NCBI GenBank assembly: GCA_022539475.1
Contig: VCMS01000066.1
Location: 229,531 to 293,530, forward strand
DNA from: Gracilaria domingensis
Lineage: Eukaryota > Rhodophyta > Florideophyceae > Gracilariales > Gracilariaceae
DNA length: 64,000 nucleotides
Reading direction: 5' to 3'
This document shows, in pieces, positions 29,714 to 40,600 of this stretch (positions are counted from its first letter, which is position 1; the number at the start of each line of letters is the position of its first letter). The position numbers and the translations under genes were made by a program. The notes beneath the pieces were generated by a model that worked only from the letters and a program-made list of their open reading frames with translations, had not been told where the DNA came from and ran no database searches.

Positions 29714-29845
29714 CCTTTCAAGGTACTGGTTGCCAACTTTGGCAAAACCACTCAGTGGCTAGTCAAACACCAGGTACTGGGGTCGGTCCTGCCGCACCCG
29801 AAGGCGCTCGTACAGACGAGAATCCCAACTTCCGAGGTTCTTGGT

Positions 29846-32800
29846 GTGCCCGAAGCCAAGGAGGGGGAGGTGCGTCCTGGAAACTCCGTTTTGTCGGATT
29901 CCTCCAGAAATGGAAACTCCGCCGTACCGGAAGCAGTCGCTACTGAAGAGGTGAATCTAGTTAATTCGGGCCACGAACGACCGTTCATTCCGGTTAAAGC
30001 AGCGCTACCCCCTGGCACAGAACAGACGAATCCTGTTGAGGAATTAGAGAAGTTGAATCTGGACCATGTCCCACCGTCTCATCGCGAGAATTTGCGAGAC
30101 ATGCTCAGAGAATTTACTCCCATGTGGGACGGTTCCCTTGGAACAATTGGAATTACGGAGCACCGTATTGATCTGCTCCCAGATACTCGCCCAATCGCGC
30201 AACACCCGTATCGGGCAGGCCCGAAAGCGCGGGAAGAAGAAAAGTCTCAAGTTAAGAAGATGCTACGTGCCGACGTAATTGAGCCAGCTCAGTCGTCATG
30301 GGCATCGCCCGTTGTACTTGTTCCGAAGTCGGATGTATCGTGGCTTTTTTGCATCGATTACAGGCGACTCAACGCCGTTACCGTCAAAGACGTGTATCCG
30401 ATTCCACGGATGGATGAGTACATCGACTCGCTGGGAAGCGCCAGAGTATTTACCGCCCTTGACGCCAATTGGGGTTACTGGCAAGTTCCAATTCGAAAGG
30501 AAGATCGCGACAAGACCGCGTTTGTATGTCACCAAGGACTGTACCGTTTCAAACGGATGCCCTTCGGGCTAACGAATGCTCCCGCTACGTTTCAGCGCGC
30601 GGTTGACATTCTGTTGGCCAGATTCAAGTGGAAGACTTGTCTTGTGTACTTGGACGACATCGTCGTATTTTCCAACAGTATGGATGAACATATGTCTCAT
30701 GTGAAGGAAGTGATGCAAGTTCTGCGTGACGCAGGTGTTACCTTGAAGCTCAAGAAATGCGAATTCTTCACCGACTCGGTGAAATACCTGGGCCACATTA
30801 TTCGCCCAGGGAAACTCTCGGTCGACGAGGTAAGGGTGAAGTCGCTGAAGGAAGCGAAACATCCGACAACTCAAACGGAACTCCGATCATTTCTCGGTTT
30901 GTGTAATGTCTACCGGCGGTTCGTCCCGAATTTCGCTGATACTGCAGCTCCCGTCAATTCTCTCCTCAGGAAAGGACAGCCAGTTAAACTGGAACCATTC
31001 GGCGACGCCGAAGCGTCCGCCTTTTCCGCGCTTGTCGCCGCCGTAACGTCTCCGCCATTCTTGGCATTACTCACTCCTGGGCTTCCTTATGAAGTCGATA
31101 CTGATGCAAGTGAATACCAAGTTGGTTGTGCGCTGTTCCAGGTTTCGGAAGATGGCGTACGACGCCCAGTGGGATACTGGTCCCGTTCCCTGAATGTGCA
31201 TGAACGCAACTACTCGGTTTCCGAGAAAGAATGTCTTGCCGTTGTATGGGCACTCTCAACTCTGAGACTGTACCTCATGGGAACTCATTTTCAGGTGCAC
31301 ACCGATCATTCGGCACTCCGTTGGCTTATGGAGATATCTGAGCCATCAGGCCGCCTTATGAGATGGCGTCTCCGCTTGTCGGAATTTGATTTCGAAGTCC
31401 GTTACAAACGGGGAACCCTGAACTTGCAGGCAGATGCGCTCTCCCGCTTGGGAACTTCTGGTGAAGCAGAACCTGTCGATGACGACGAAATCCCCTGCTT
31501 CTTGGCTGAAGAATTCGAGGAAGAACCAGACTTTCTGGACGACGTCTGCGACGACATACTCGCCACCGGACCAGTGACACCGTTACCCGGTTCGTTTGAA
31601 CCCATTACCGCTGAAGAGGTAATACGTGAACAACACGGGGATCCTTTCTGTACTCAGATAAGGGCCCGACTCAACGGGGGATTCAAGATACCCTTTCTAA
31701 TCAACGATCAGGGATTCCTTGTTAGGATTGTTGGGCCACGCCCTCAAATTGTGGTTCCACACTCCCTACAATGGAGGGTTCTCCATATATCCCACTATGC
31801 AAAGATTGGAGGGCACCCTGGTGGCAGGAAGTTGTATCTAACTCTCCGAAGAGACTTTTATTGGCCAGCTATGGCATTTGACTGCTACGCAGTACGCCGT
31901 TCATGCACGGAATGCGCCAAGAATAACGTCAAACTTCGACGAAACTCGAAATCGATGACGCTGTTCCCAGCCCGGGCTCCTTTGGAGTTCGTCGCTATCG
32001 ACATTCTGGGCGAATCAATTCGAACAACACGCGGTCACAGATATCTCCTGGTTATCACGGACAGGTTTTCGAAGTTAATGCGAACGGTTCCGTTGAAGCG
32101 GATCACTGCAGCAGCAGTTGCACAAGCATTTGTGACGCATTGGGTCTTCACTTACGGGCCACCCGTTAATCTGCTTTCAGACAATCTCTTGCAGTTTGCG
32201 TCAAAGTTCTTTATGGACGTATGCCGTATCTTGGATATCAAGAATTTGTTCACAACAACGTATCATCCCCAGTGTAATGGGCAGGTAGAACGGTTTAACC
32301 GTACGATGCTAAACGCATTGAGATCCTACGTTGCGGATCACCCAAAGGATTGGGACCTGTACACTGATGCGATAACTTACGCATATAACACCCAGGTACA
32401 TCGGGTTACGTCGCTGTCGCCGTTTGAATTGGTCCTCCCAAGGATTCCGCCACCTGTGGCAATTGAAGCTCAAGCGACGCTATCGTCTTTCCCGTCGACG
32501 GGTTTGTACAGGGACACCTGGAAAAATTGGTTGAAGAAGATGATCCCGGTAGCCCGGAAGGCCATGGAGAAGGCTCAACTCGCGTACAAGCGAAATTTCG
32601 ATAGCCGATTACGCGGCAAACAATCAATGGTGAAAGCTAATGACTACGTCTTCCTACGAAAGGAGTATTATAATACTGGGAAGGAACGACGACATAAGCT
32701 GTCTCCGATCGCCGACGGACCGTATCACGTTATTTTTGTCACTCCAGATACCGTCGTGATCGACATTGATGGGCAACACGAGCGTGTATCGCGTGATCGC

Positions 32801-33055
32801 GTCGTACTGGCACCTACTCCGCCTTCCGGACAATCTACAACCAATACCCAATCAGGAGATCCTCTACAGGAAGAAGTTCCGTCAACGGATGCTACGCCAT
32901 CGCGTCCCGCGATTCTTCCGCACCCGGATCGAGGATTAAGAGATCTACCTACAGTAGGTACTTCTGACCACAGAACTGAACGTCCTACTACCTGGACGAA
33001 TTCCAACGACTCTGCACGAGTATTTACAAGAGTCACCCCCCACCCCATCTCCTGA
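29846..33055 (+). CDS. pol: RT-A Pol: RT, RNase H, integrase
   Basis: Reads in the protease frame after the TAA, about 1069 codons. Reverse transcriptase: WASPVVLVPKSD, FCIDYRRLNAVT, MPFGLTNAPATFQR and YLDDIVVFS (about residue 270). RNase H: YEVDTDASEYQVG, YSVSEKECLAVVWAL, HTDHSALRWL. Integrase: HHCC zinc site (HYAKIGGHPGG...CTECAK), EFVAIDILGE (first Asp), LLSDNLLQFASKFF (second Asp; NGSN is altered to NLLQ), GQVERFNRT (Glu). GPY/F-like SPIADGPYHVI follows. The ORF ends TGA, overlapping the next ATG as TGATG. All integrase acids are present, though two neighbouring residues are unusual. Confidence 0.9.
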   Translation: MPEAKEGEVRPGNSVLSDSSRNGNSAVPEAVATEEVNLVNSGHERPFIPVKAALPPGTEQTNPVEELEKLNLDHVPPSHRENLRDMLREFTPMWDGSLGTIGITEHRIDLLPDTRPIAQHPYRAGPKAREEEKSQVKKMLRADVIEPAQSSWASPVVLVPKSDVSWLFCIDYRRLNAVTVKDVYPIPRMDEYIDSLGSARVFTALDANWGYWQVPIRKEDRDKTAFVCHQGLYRFKRMPFGLTNAPATFQRAVDILLARFKWKTCLVYLDDIVVFSNSMDEHMSHVKEVMQVLRDAGVTLKLKKCEFFTDSVKYLGHIIRPGKLSVDEVRVKSLKEAKHPTTQTELRSFLGLCNVYRRFVPNFADTAAPVNSLLRKGQPVKLEPFGDAEASAFSALVAAVTSPPFLALLTPGLPYEVDTDASEYQVGCALFQVSEDGVRRPVGYWSRSLNVHERNYSVSEKECLAVVWALSTLRLYLMGTHFQVHTDHSALRWLMEISEPSGRLMRWRLRLSEFDFEVRYKRGTLNLQADALSRLGTSGEAEPVDDDEIPCFLAEEFEEEPDFLDDVCDDILATGPVTPLPGSFEPITAEEVIREQHGDPFCTQIRARLNGGFKIPFLINDQGFLVRIVGPRPQIVVPHSLQWRVLHISHYAKIGGHPGGRKLYLTLRRDFYWPAMAFDCYAVRRSCTECAKNNVKLRRNSKSMTLFPARAPLEFVAIDILGESIRTTRGHRYLLVITDRFSKLMRTVPLKRITAAAVAQAFVTHWVFTYGPPVNLLSDNLLQFASKFFMDVCRILDIKNLFTTTYHPQCNGQVERFNRTMLNALRSYVADHPKDWDLYTDAITYAYNTQVHRVTSLSPFELVLPRIPPPVAIEAQATLSSFPSTGLYRDTWKNWLKKMIPVARKAMEKAQLAYKRNFDSRLRGKQSMVKANDYVFLRKEYYNTGKERRHKLSPIADGPYHVIFVTPDTVVIDIDGQHERVSRDRVVLAPTPPSGQSTTNTQSGDPLQEEVPSTDATPSRPAILPHPDRGLRDLPTVGTSDHRTERPTTWTNSNDSARVFTRVTPHPIS
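29858..29870 (+). promoter_or_regulatory. RT-A internal polypurine-tract-like sequence 1
   Basis: AAGGAGGGGGAGG in the protease-RT linker. Its core equals the tract next to the 3' LTR (36653-36664). RT-C has the matching tract at the homologous place (57859). A central PPT would prime a second plus strand; that is inference. Confidence 0.45.
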
Positions 33056-33426
33056 TGGAGCCCGTGGCGCCACCTAAGGAGGGGGAGGACACTGCAGTTG
33101 CTGCAACTGGCACTGACGCTCCGGTGTCGCCCGGTTCCCAAACCACGGGAAATGTGAGCCACACTGACAATCCAGTCGCTCCCGTAGGAGAATCTAGTGG
33201 CACGGCCCCCTCGACGCGCCCCAACCGCGGAAACTTCGCCGTATCGTCCGACGATATCACGGAAGATACCCGTACTCCCCGCGAGAGGCAAAGCGTCGCC
33301 GCAGAGGCAGCTGCCCAGCCTGGGATCGCTAACCGCCCGAGATCGCGTAACCGCGTTGAAAAGGACAGTCAAACTATGAAAACCGTTTCCGCGGATCCGG
33401 ACCAGCCGCAACACGCGGAAGAATAG
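33055..33426 (+). CDS. RT-A post-integrase ORF, low-complexity
   Basis: 123 aa, starting in the TGATG overlap with the end of pol. Rich in Pro, Thr, Ser and Glu, with no motif. In RT-C the equivalent low-complexity tail lies in frame with pol, between the integrase and the chromodomain. This is probably the same linker displaced by a -1 indel; reinitiation at TGATG is an alternative. Confidence 0.45.
   Translation: MEPVAPPKEGEDTAVAATGTDAPVSPGSQTTGNVSHTDNPVAPVGESSGTAPSTRPNRGNFAVSSDDITEDTRTPRERQSVAAEAAAQPGIANRPRSRNRVEKDSQTMKTVSADPDQPQHAEE
33076..33089 (+). promoter_or_regulatory. RT-A internal polypurine-tract-like sequence 2
   Basis: AAGGAGGGGGAGGA about 20 bp after the pol stop; a second internal copy of the 3' PPT core. 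RT-C has a matching tract right after its pol stop (61274). Confidence 0.45.
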
Positions 33427-34147
33427 CGCTGCGACTCCGAACTGGGGGATCTCGTGAACGAGTTGTGCCAAATGTGACCATTCATTGTAGATTCCCTTGT
33501 GGGATTTTGAACGCTTTCTTGGAAGCCGTCACTCTACAGTGTGCACCACCTTGGGTGTGGACTGGAGCCCTGGCGCTCCATCGCCGCTGCACGTGTGCAA
33601 TCTCCGTGACACGGGGCCTGACAGAACCAGGCGCGTGCCACGCGGTGGCACGTTACAACGTGGAATGCCCTAATGAGCGATCGGCGACCTTTCGCGAACG
33701 GATGGCCGAGCACGGCACGCGCACGGTTGTCGTGGTCGCCAATCTGTGGCACGGAGCCAATCAGAGCTCATGGCACATGCCCCGTGGACCGGGTGAACCG
33801 CCGCCCTGCCCAGGGAGTGTTGTACATACCTCCGTCAGCGAAACGGTTATCCCCGTGAAGGCCGGGAAGTTCGTCAATCGGAAGTACTACCGTTGTCGGT
33901 CTCTCGACTATCATCTAATAACGTGATACCGTTGTACTCGTCTGTTCGAGAGCTTTGCAACTATCCCTCTAGCTCGAGGACAGGACGTGTAGGACGCGAG
34001 TTACAGTACGGCCGCCGCAGCGGGATTTGGCGAGAAACGCGGAAGTAAGCACGTCTCCAACACTTGGAAAGCCTCACCTGAGGGACGCTAGCGCAATTGC
34101 ACAACCTCTCTAGGTGATACTGCGTCAGCAGGAGTGGCCCATACACC
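33427..34147 (+). other. RT-A segment between pol tail and chromodomain; 153-aa ORF
   Basis: Contains ORF 33465-33926 (153 aa, Cys/His/Arg-rich, no known domain). RT-C lacks a matching segment: there the tail runs directly into the chromodomain. It could be an insertion, or an intron-like piece, since an AG-rich acceptor-like context precedes the chromodomain ATG. Coding status unknown. Confidence 0.3.
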
Positions 34148-34375
34148 ATGGAGGCCCGCGAACGGGAAGTGTTCCCACAGGAATTCGTTATCGAACGCAT
34201 CGTGAGTCACGTCGTGAACCCCGATGGGGAGACTGAATACCAAGTCCTATGGTACGGATACTCCCCTGAGGAGGATACTTTCGAGCCGATCGAACATCTA
34301 CCTCGATCGAAGGTTCTCGCCTACTACCGGCGTAAGCGGCTAGCGCTGCCTCCAGATTTGGATCAGGCCAAGTAG
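34148..34375 (+). CDS. RT-A chromodomain
   Basis: 75 aa with a whole chromodomain: FVIERIVSHVVNPDGETEYQ, then VLWYGYSPEEDTFEPIEHL and a final helix. Chromodomains at the end of the integrase in chromoviruses bind modified histones and guide insertion. The three aromatic positions of the binding cage are only partly clear. It is in the same frame as pol but separated by about 1.1 kb and several stops. RT-C keeps its chromodomain fused to integrase, so separation here is probably secondary. Confidence 0.75.
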   Translation: MEAREREVFPQEFVIERIVSHVVNPDGETEYQVLWYGYSPEEDTFEPIEHLPRSKVLAYYRRKRLALPPDLDQAK

Positions 34376-34866
34376 GGTGACAGTGCCGCCGGGTCGTAAG
34401 GGCAATCGACGGACCCACTCGTGGGAAAATCATTGATGGTACTACCAAGAAGTTTGGTTTGTTCCCAAGGAAGGAAGTATCGAAGGGATGAAGAAGGAAA
34501 GATGATTTCCGTCTAACGGACGCCGAGTTATCGGAAAGAAGCGAACTACCGTCTAACGGTCCATGTGAACATGTCGTGAAGCTACACGCAGTCTGGACGA
34601 TTGTCTTGGAATGACGATACGCGAAGAAGCGTTGAACCGTAAACCGGTTATGAAGGATGTGACCTCGAAGTCGATTTTATTCTAAGGAGAATTTGTACCG
34701 CTAGCTATTGCGGAGTGCGTTGGTCGCAGAGCCTACCACGGCCCATCATGGAGGGAACCCACCGTTGGGATCACTGCCATCCTGTCGAAGGACCGGCACC
34801 TCCAGGGTTGGACGGCCCCGATTGGGGAGGCTAACTCGCGAAGGCCTGCGCTTCCAATGCCAACAG
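34376..34866. other. RT-A non-coding segment
   Basis: No ORF of note. The 11-mer CCGTCTAACGG occurs twice, at about 34509 and 34551. This segment separates the sense chromodomain ORF from the end of the antisense ORF. Confidence 0.4.
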
Positions 34867-36585
34867 CTAGCCGAGGTCGTACATATCCGGTGGAACCGGC
34901 ACCCCAAGTCCGAGGAGTTGGTTGCGCATCGCTATCACGCGAGGGTCAATATTCCCCTGCGAAGGGCCCACGCCCCAACCGATAGGAGCAACTGGCGCAG
35001 CCGCCCCTCCGACAACCGGAACTCCTGCGGAAGCCGCCGACGGTCCCCCCGTTGCCGGGTCTTCCACAGTGTCATCCACCATTGGATCTTCCTCCCCTGC
35101 TACGGAGTAATAGTTGTCGGAAAACATAAACCCAATAGGGTGATCACTCGGATCCACTCGAGGAAGTCCGCGTAGGACGAGGGCACGCTCCTTCGGGACG
35201 GTAACTCCCTCCCAGGGATCGTAGTACACGAAGTCAACGGCACCCGGATGTCTTCGCCCTCGCGAACGGTCGTAGTGCGAACGAGTGCCCCTGGGGACGT
35301 TTTCGGCCGGAACTGTACTCCAATCAATGGAATCGATGAGATCGATAAGGCTGATGACCTCGCTGACGTTGTCGTCCGAACCGAGCGCGGTGTATAAGTC
35401 CAGTGATCTAATCACATTCCGTAACCTCGGAGGCAAATACCAAACACGGTTCTGGTCGTATGCTTCCCATAGCGTAAACGCGGCAACGCGAACGGCCCAT
35501 TCGGCGATGAAGAGCATCCAGTACTCCGAGTGCGGATTCGCAATCATGCGTGACCCCACATAGGAGATGCACGGAGGCAATTCCGGGAAACACCCGCGTG
35601 GTACCTCATAGTGAGCCCACCACGATGGGAGGGGAGCGAATCAACCCGCTAGTGCGTCCGGACGCAAACGTTCAACCTCCATGTTCTGGTGTGGAATCAG
35701 ATACCCGAACCGGGATCGCCACTTGCGTTCGTTTCGCAATCGGTCGAAGAAGCTTCCCTCTCCCGAAGGGCGATGTAGATATCGGAACTCCGCTCGTAGG
35801 ATAGGCCTGTTGAACAGGAGAATGTCCGCCGGCATCGACTCCGGGAAGTTTTCCGCCGCTTGGAAGTCCGCGAGGATCGCGCCATACTTGATCTCTCCGT
35901 AAGTTCGGAACCGGGAAAGGTCGAACCCGTATGACTCGGGGATCCTCTCGGGGAACGAGGCTCGGTCCTTCCGAAAGTACGCCAATCGCGCCATAGCCGC
36001 GCGCGCTTCATCCAGCGTTTCGTACCCACGGCCGCACCGTTTTCGTGACAACACGTGAGGTGCAACCGCCACGCGGTTTCTCCAATCCCAGGAATCCACC
36101 ATATCTCCGTGCAGGCCGCCAGGCAGCATACCGTTCTCGGTGTATGAATCCATCAATGCACTGTTGCGAACCGCTGTCGGGTGAAACCAGGGCGCTCTGG
36201 AACAGGCCCAACTTCCTCCGGTAGTCGGATTTTGAACAAGGAGCGATTCACGCGCTATCCAGCCAGCTGGAGTCGCCAGCAAGGGCACCGCCTGAGCGGA
36301 ATTCCACGCCGCGACGTGGACCGGATTCGGTGTAGACGTGTGGTGTTGACTCTGAGGCAGAGGAGCGGAGGCGAAACCGCCGAGATACCCTGTCGCAGGA
36401 GTTGCGGGACCCGAAACGTTTGGAACCCCGGTTTGGGAAGGCTGCTCGTCGCCCTGGTGAGGGTTCATCGAATCGTCGATCGCAGAAGAAACTTCACGTA
36501 CTGAATCGTCTGAGTACAGAGAAGCTGAGTGCGTGTGCACGTGTGTCTCGTTGTGACGAGGAACCGGAATCTCGGATATGTCCAT
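34867..36585 (-). pseudogene. RT-A antisense accessory protein, split by one TGA
   Basis: About 573 codons on the strand opposite gag-pol, between the chromodomain ORF and the 3' LTR. The first 314 codons end at TGA (35641-35643), and the frame continues unshifted as FAPLPSWWAHYEV. The stretch PSWWAHYEV...LPPCISYVGS...EYWMLFIAEWAVRVAAFTLWEA, and then LPPRLRNVIRSLDL, aligns by eye with PSWWDHYEV..., SEWAVMVAILALQA and IPNDVVGDIRAMGL of the RT-C antisense ORF. The N-terminus is Ser/Thr/His/Pro-rich; the C-terminus (last 70 aa) is Gly/Pro/Ala-rich. No known domain. Plant Tat-lineage gypsy elements also carry extra antisense ORFs, but I see no sequence likeness that I could name. The ATG side starts about 80 bp inside the 3' LTR, so its promoter could be the LTR itself. 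Confidence 0.7.
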
Positions 36586-36652
36586 GGTGGACCACGCTTA
36601 TATGCGAGCTCGCTGATGAGTCTCCGCTTGCAAACCGGATGTTTCCTGCGCT

Positions 36653-36664
36653 AAGGAGGGGGAT
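36653..36664 (+). promoter_or_regulatory. RT-A polypurine tract at 3' LTR
   Basis: AAGGAGGGGGAT directly before the 3' LTR start (TGTAGAGC at 36666). This is the expected position of the plus-strand primer. Confidence 0.8.
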
Positions 36665-36665
36665 A

Positions 36666-37626
36666 TGTAGAGCAAAACGTGCTCGCCCGATACACGGGGA
36701 TTGTTCTCATAAACCCCTGGTAAGGATGGTTCCGGGTACTCAGAAGGTATGAATATTGGCCCACTGATGGGATACCTTTTCGCCGCATTGAGGTATGGCA
36801 CCCTGAGGGGTCGGCCATGACGTGGCGCGGATGAGTATTGGTCGCGTGTACGCGTGTGGTTCTTTTGACCCTTTCACAGGTGAATTTGGTTCGATAGTCG
36901 AATAGTTTACTGGCCGCTGCCGCGGGTTGCACACCTTCCACGTGTGTGGACCTGCACAAGCGTGCACTTTACTTATTTAATTTAGTTTAACTAAGTAATC
37001 GGTTACGATATAAGGAGGTGACCTCGCGGCCACCTCCGCCCCTCAGTAAAGGGTAACCGAGTTCGGCTCTGAACTGTTTCGCCATCGCGAAGTGTACAAC
37101 TCCTTCCGGAGAAACACCGCGTACGGTACGACTCAGCTTCATCCCTCGGGATCATTCAGGTATTTCTGACTAATTGTGGCTGTTGCCCTCGGGTTTTCTT
37201 TCCGTCTTCGGACTATTGTTTTCTCTTATTATCTGCAGGTGTCTGCTTAACCACAATTGGTATTGTTTCCGTCTCTGTATAGAGGTCTTGCCGCGTGGGC
37301 TATATGCACACTCTCCGGATCCCGCCGCCGGGTCTGTTGCCGCTTGTCGCACGCCCCGCCGGGGGATTCCTCTCTCTTTTCCCTTTTCTGCTTAGGGTCT
37401 CTACCGTTCCCGGTCTGTTTCGCTACCGCTCCTCTCCGCTTTCGGATCTCGATCCCATCGAGGCCAAACCCGTTCCCTCAAACTCCGTAGGTATATCCCG
37501 TAACACGGGCGGTCTTACACCCGCACTATCCGTGCACGGAGGGCTCATTCCGCTGAGTCTGCCCTGACGAGGGCAAGGCTCCGAACACCTTGAGTGTATC
37601 TCCCATCCGCTGGGTTTTGCACTACA
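36666..37626 (+). repeat. RT-A 3' LTR
   Basis: Starts TGTAGAGCAAAACG and ends GCACTACA. The first half (to about 37159) matches the 5' LTR with about nine differences; the second half aligns but is clearly diverged. The right flank is a broken exon. Confidence 0.85.
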
Positions 37627-40600
37627 AGTCGTTACACCCGACGAAGACGAAGCAGTTGGAACTTTCTTACGAGTAAGTGCATATGCCGGTGCTCTTTCGT
37701 TTCGTTTGCATCGCAGGATGTTTCGCCTTGGATTGAGAAGCGAGGAGGGTCTCTATCCCCAGATGTTGATCTCTACACAGATGTTATGGAAGACTTGTCT
37801 CTTGAGATAGCGGAAGCTACACATCTTGTGGGTGCTGTAATACAATTTTCGCAAACGAAGTCTACGCCGCAGCATCAGAAGCAGCTTATGCGTCTTTAGA
37901 CGGATCAGATATGACTCTAACTCAAAGGACGAGTCAAACGTTAGGCGATAATCTTCAAATGTCTAACTCTTTGGGCACCGAGAGACCTTGCTCTCTGAGA
38001 AAGCCTGATCCTTTGCAGAGTACTCTGGGTGTAACGGAACAGAGATTAGCGTCGAGGCGACCTTCATTCAGTGGGAAACCTCCAAGGCAACCTACGGCGA
38101 CCACTCCTGGCCGCCCTTCTTCACGAGGAGATCTTTTTACGCTTGCACCCGCCACAAAGCAAGAAGAGAATTCGCAATCTAGAAAAGGAAGAGAAAGCGA
38201 TGAGCATAATTCGAAATCCAACGTTACCACTTCAGAGAATTTGATCGCTTCTTTTGCTACTTTTGTGGCACGTTGTGTTGCTCTCGCTCCGTCAAAACTG
38301 GAAAATGATTCGATTGGTGGTGGTTTGAGATATTGGGTTGGAATTGGGCAAACGAACCTGGTCTTCATTTCGAGAATTGGAGACGCAGTAACTGAATTAT
38401 GGGATACATCCATGAGGAAGGCCTACGCGACAGGAGGTGTAGGAGCAGCATTTCGGGAGGCTCTTGAGAGCTTTCTTTTGCTTTTGAGGAACACCTGAAG
38501 AATGGACTGCCAACGAATGCTGCCGCGGCGTTACGCTACCTGTGTCAGGGTGGTCATCCAGTAGTATCTTTGGAACGTACCGCAGATGCTATGTCATACA
38601 TACCAAGTAATACATAAGCAAATGATTCGCGTAACCTCAGGGAGTCAAAAGGAACTAGATGACGCTGAATCAGAGGCGTTGGGTGGCATTCTTGACGTCA
38701 TTTCGAACGCAGTAGAAGCAGCAGTTCCCAATCAGGTGTTTTGCCGAATCTTGGAGATGCAGGGAAAGAACTTCCCATGCGTATGGGTGCTCTAGTATCT
38801 CTAGATATTCCTGTGAGACTAAAATCAACTTTACTGTCCGCACTAAGAGCTATAGAGAATAGGACTGTAATATCTTTGGTACTGAAGAACTTGGCAAGGG
38901 ATAAGGCTGCATTGCGCCGCAGATTTATAAGAAGCACAGAATCTCAAACGGGGAATTATGTTGTTACATTGAAAGTATTGGAGATGACGAACGAGTCACT
39001 GTTGTGGAATGAGGATAAAGTTCCAGAAACAGCAGTTGAGTCGATTATTATGTGGTTGGTAATCGAGGAAGTTTTGATGTTCTGGAGCCGAAGAAAGTAT
39101 GCGGAAGAAGCTCAGAGATGGAAGCTAATTCATGAAGTAACTAACTTGATCATATCTTCAATCAAACGGGCTCCATCATCTAGGTCGTCAAGGCTTTTGG
39201 CTTGGTTGCTAACGCTAGCAACAGGAACCGGAGCGGCCTCATATGCGTTGAAGGCTCTTTTCCATGCATCTGGGCTTATGAGAACAAGCGACGAGATTGA
39301 GAGCTCTATCTTAGATGAATCGTTGACTCAATCGATTCGAGGCTATCACAAGATTTCTGAAAGTGCCTGAACCATGCAGCAGAGTTGGGCATGGGCGATT
39401 CTTTCAGAGAGATGCAAAAAGCCGCTCGAACTGCCTCTGTTTTTAACAGAATGTTGTTGTCTGTTCCTCCCGGGCGACTAATGATGCCTGGTGTGGTGGT
39501 TGCAGCAGCTTCAGCTCTCATATTGGGAGAGACTAAGGCGCTTATTTCGGCTCCTACCCTAGTCTTTCTAGCCAATGGATTTGAACCTTTGATATCGAAA
39601 GCTGGATACACTCCTTCTGTATGTGGCTCTTTTCTGGCAATGTTGGCAAGAGCAGCCCAGGAATCGTATCAAATTGGCATCGCGCTCACAAGGGACGCAG
39701 CAGATATGAAGGGAACTGCTTCGCAGTTTCGCACTTTCGATCATCGTTAGCTGATTTGATTTCTCAGTCAAGCAGGGAGGTAACTGATGTCAACCATACC
39801 GAAGATTACGAATCCATCGAGCAAACAGCTCCGATTATGCATTCTACCCTTCGCGTTGTTGAGGCTACGATTGGTACTGATGGTGGTGGAGCTCCGGATA
39901 ACCTTCTACTTGGATTAAAATCCGATAATTTGAGTCGATATACCTGCCATGAGTATGGCGTTCTAGGAGCTTTGATAGAGTTGATCGCTGGGTCAATGGA
40001 CACAAGAAATGCAATGGATTCGAAGTCGGCAGCAACTGCTGCCACTTTTCTGGAGCGACTAGCCGCGAATACTACGAATTATACGTCTCTGGCTGTTCTA
40101 GAGCACATACGTGAGATCAGGGAGAAGAATGCTGGCATCAGAGGGGCTGGATTTGGGAACGAAATCCTTTACCGTATCATGGAATGTTATGGGAATTCTG
40201 AGCCGTGAAAACATCGAGAAGATCTCAACTGGTCTGCTTTAAGCGAAGTAATGTCGAGCTGTTTGAGATTAAGTGCGCTTCAGGCCCGTCTCTTCCCGCG
40301 ATATGAACTCGAGAAGATAGCAAATCACATGAGAAGCATGGATAATTTGGCTTCAGAAAGTCGAATGACGAGCGCATTGTGGGAGTCCAGGTTGTGCTTG
40401 CCCTCTCCGTTAGAACTTCTCCGGGCCCTTGCCTCCGTGGCCTCTTCTGAAGAACTTCAAGGCGCGTTTGAGGGCTTGAAAGCCTGGTATCTTCTTCTTG
40501 GAACACGAATTTTGTGCCATGAGATTCACTCCGGGTATTCGTCAGTTCCGTTGCTGTTGAAGATATCGTCAGTCTTGCTTGATGCGATTGCTAGAACAGA

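Larger units (their letters stand above)
25575..37626 (+). mobile_element. RT-A: Ty3/gypsy chromovirus with antisense ORF
   Basis: LTRs 25575-26558 and 36666-37626, a primer-binding site, gag, protease, RT/RNase H/integrase, a chromodomain ORF, a long antisense ORF, and a polypurine tract at the 3' LTR. Several lesions make it non-autonomous as read: protease DTD in place of DTG, TAA at 29711, TGA in the antisense ORF, and a frame change between gag and protease. No target-site duplication: CTGGG precedes the element and AGTCG follows it. The flanks come from two different broken genes (SET at left, unknown gene at right), and the LTRs match well only in their first half. The copy may have arisen by recombination between two elements. 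Confidence 0.9.

Noticed and set aside
29711-35643. Reassigned stop codon (alternative nuclear code)
   Set aside because: TAA, TAG and TGA all occur both as interruptions and as ends of intact ORFs, so no single reassignment explains them.
34867-36585. Antisense ORF as a mere shadow of pol
   Set aside because: It lies downstream of pol and the chromodomain, where no sense ORF exists, and shares sequence with the RT-C antisense ORF.
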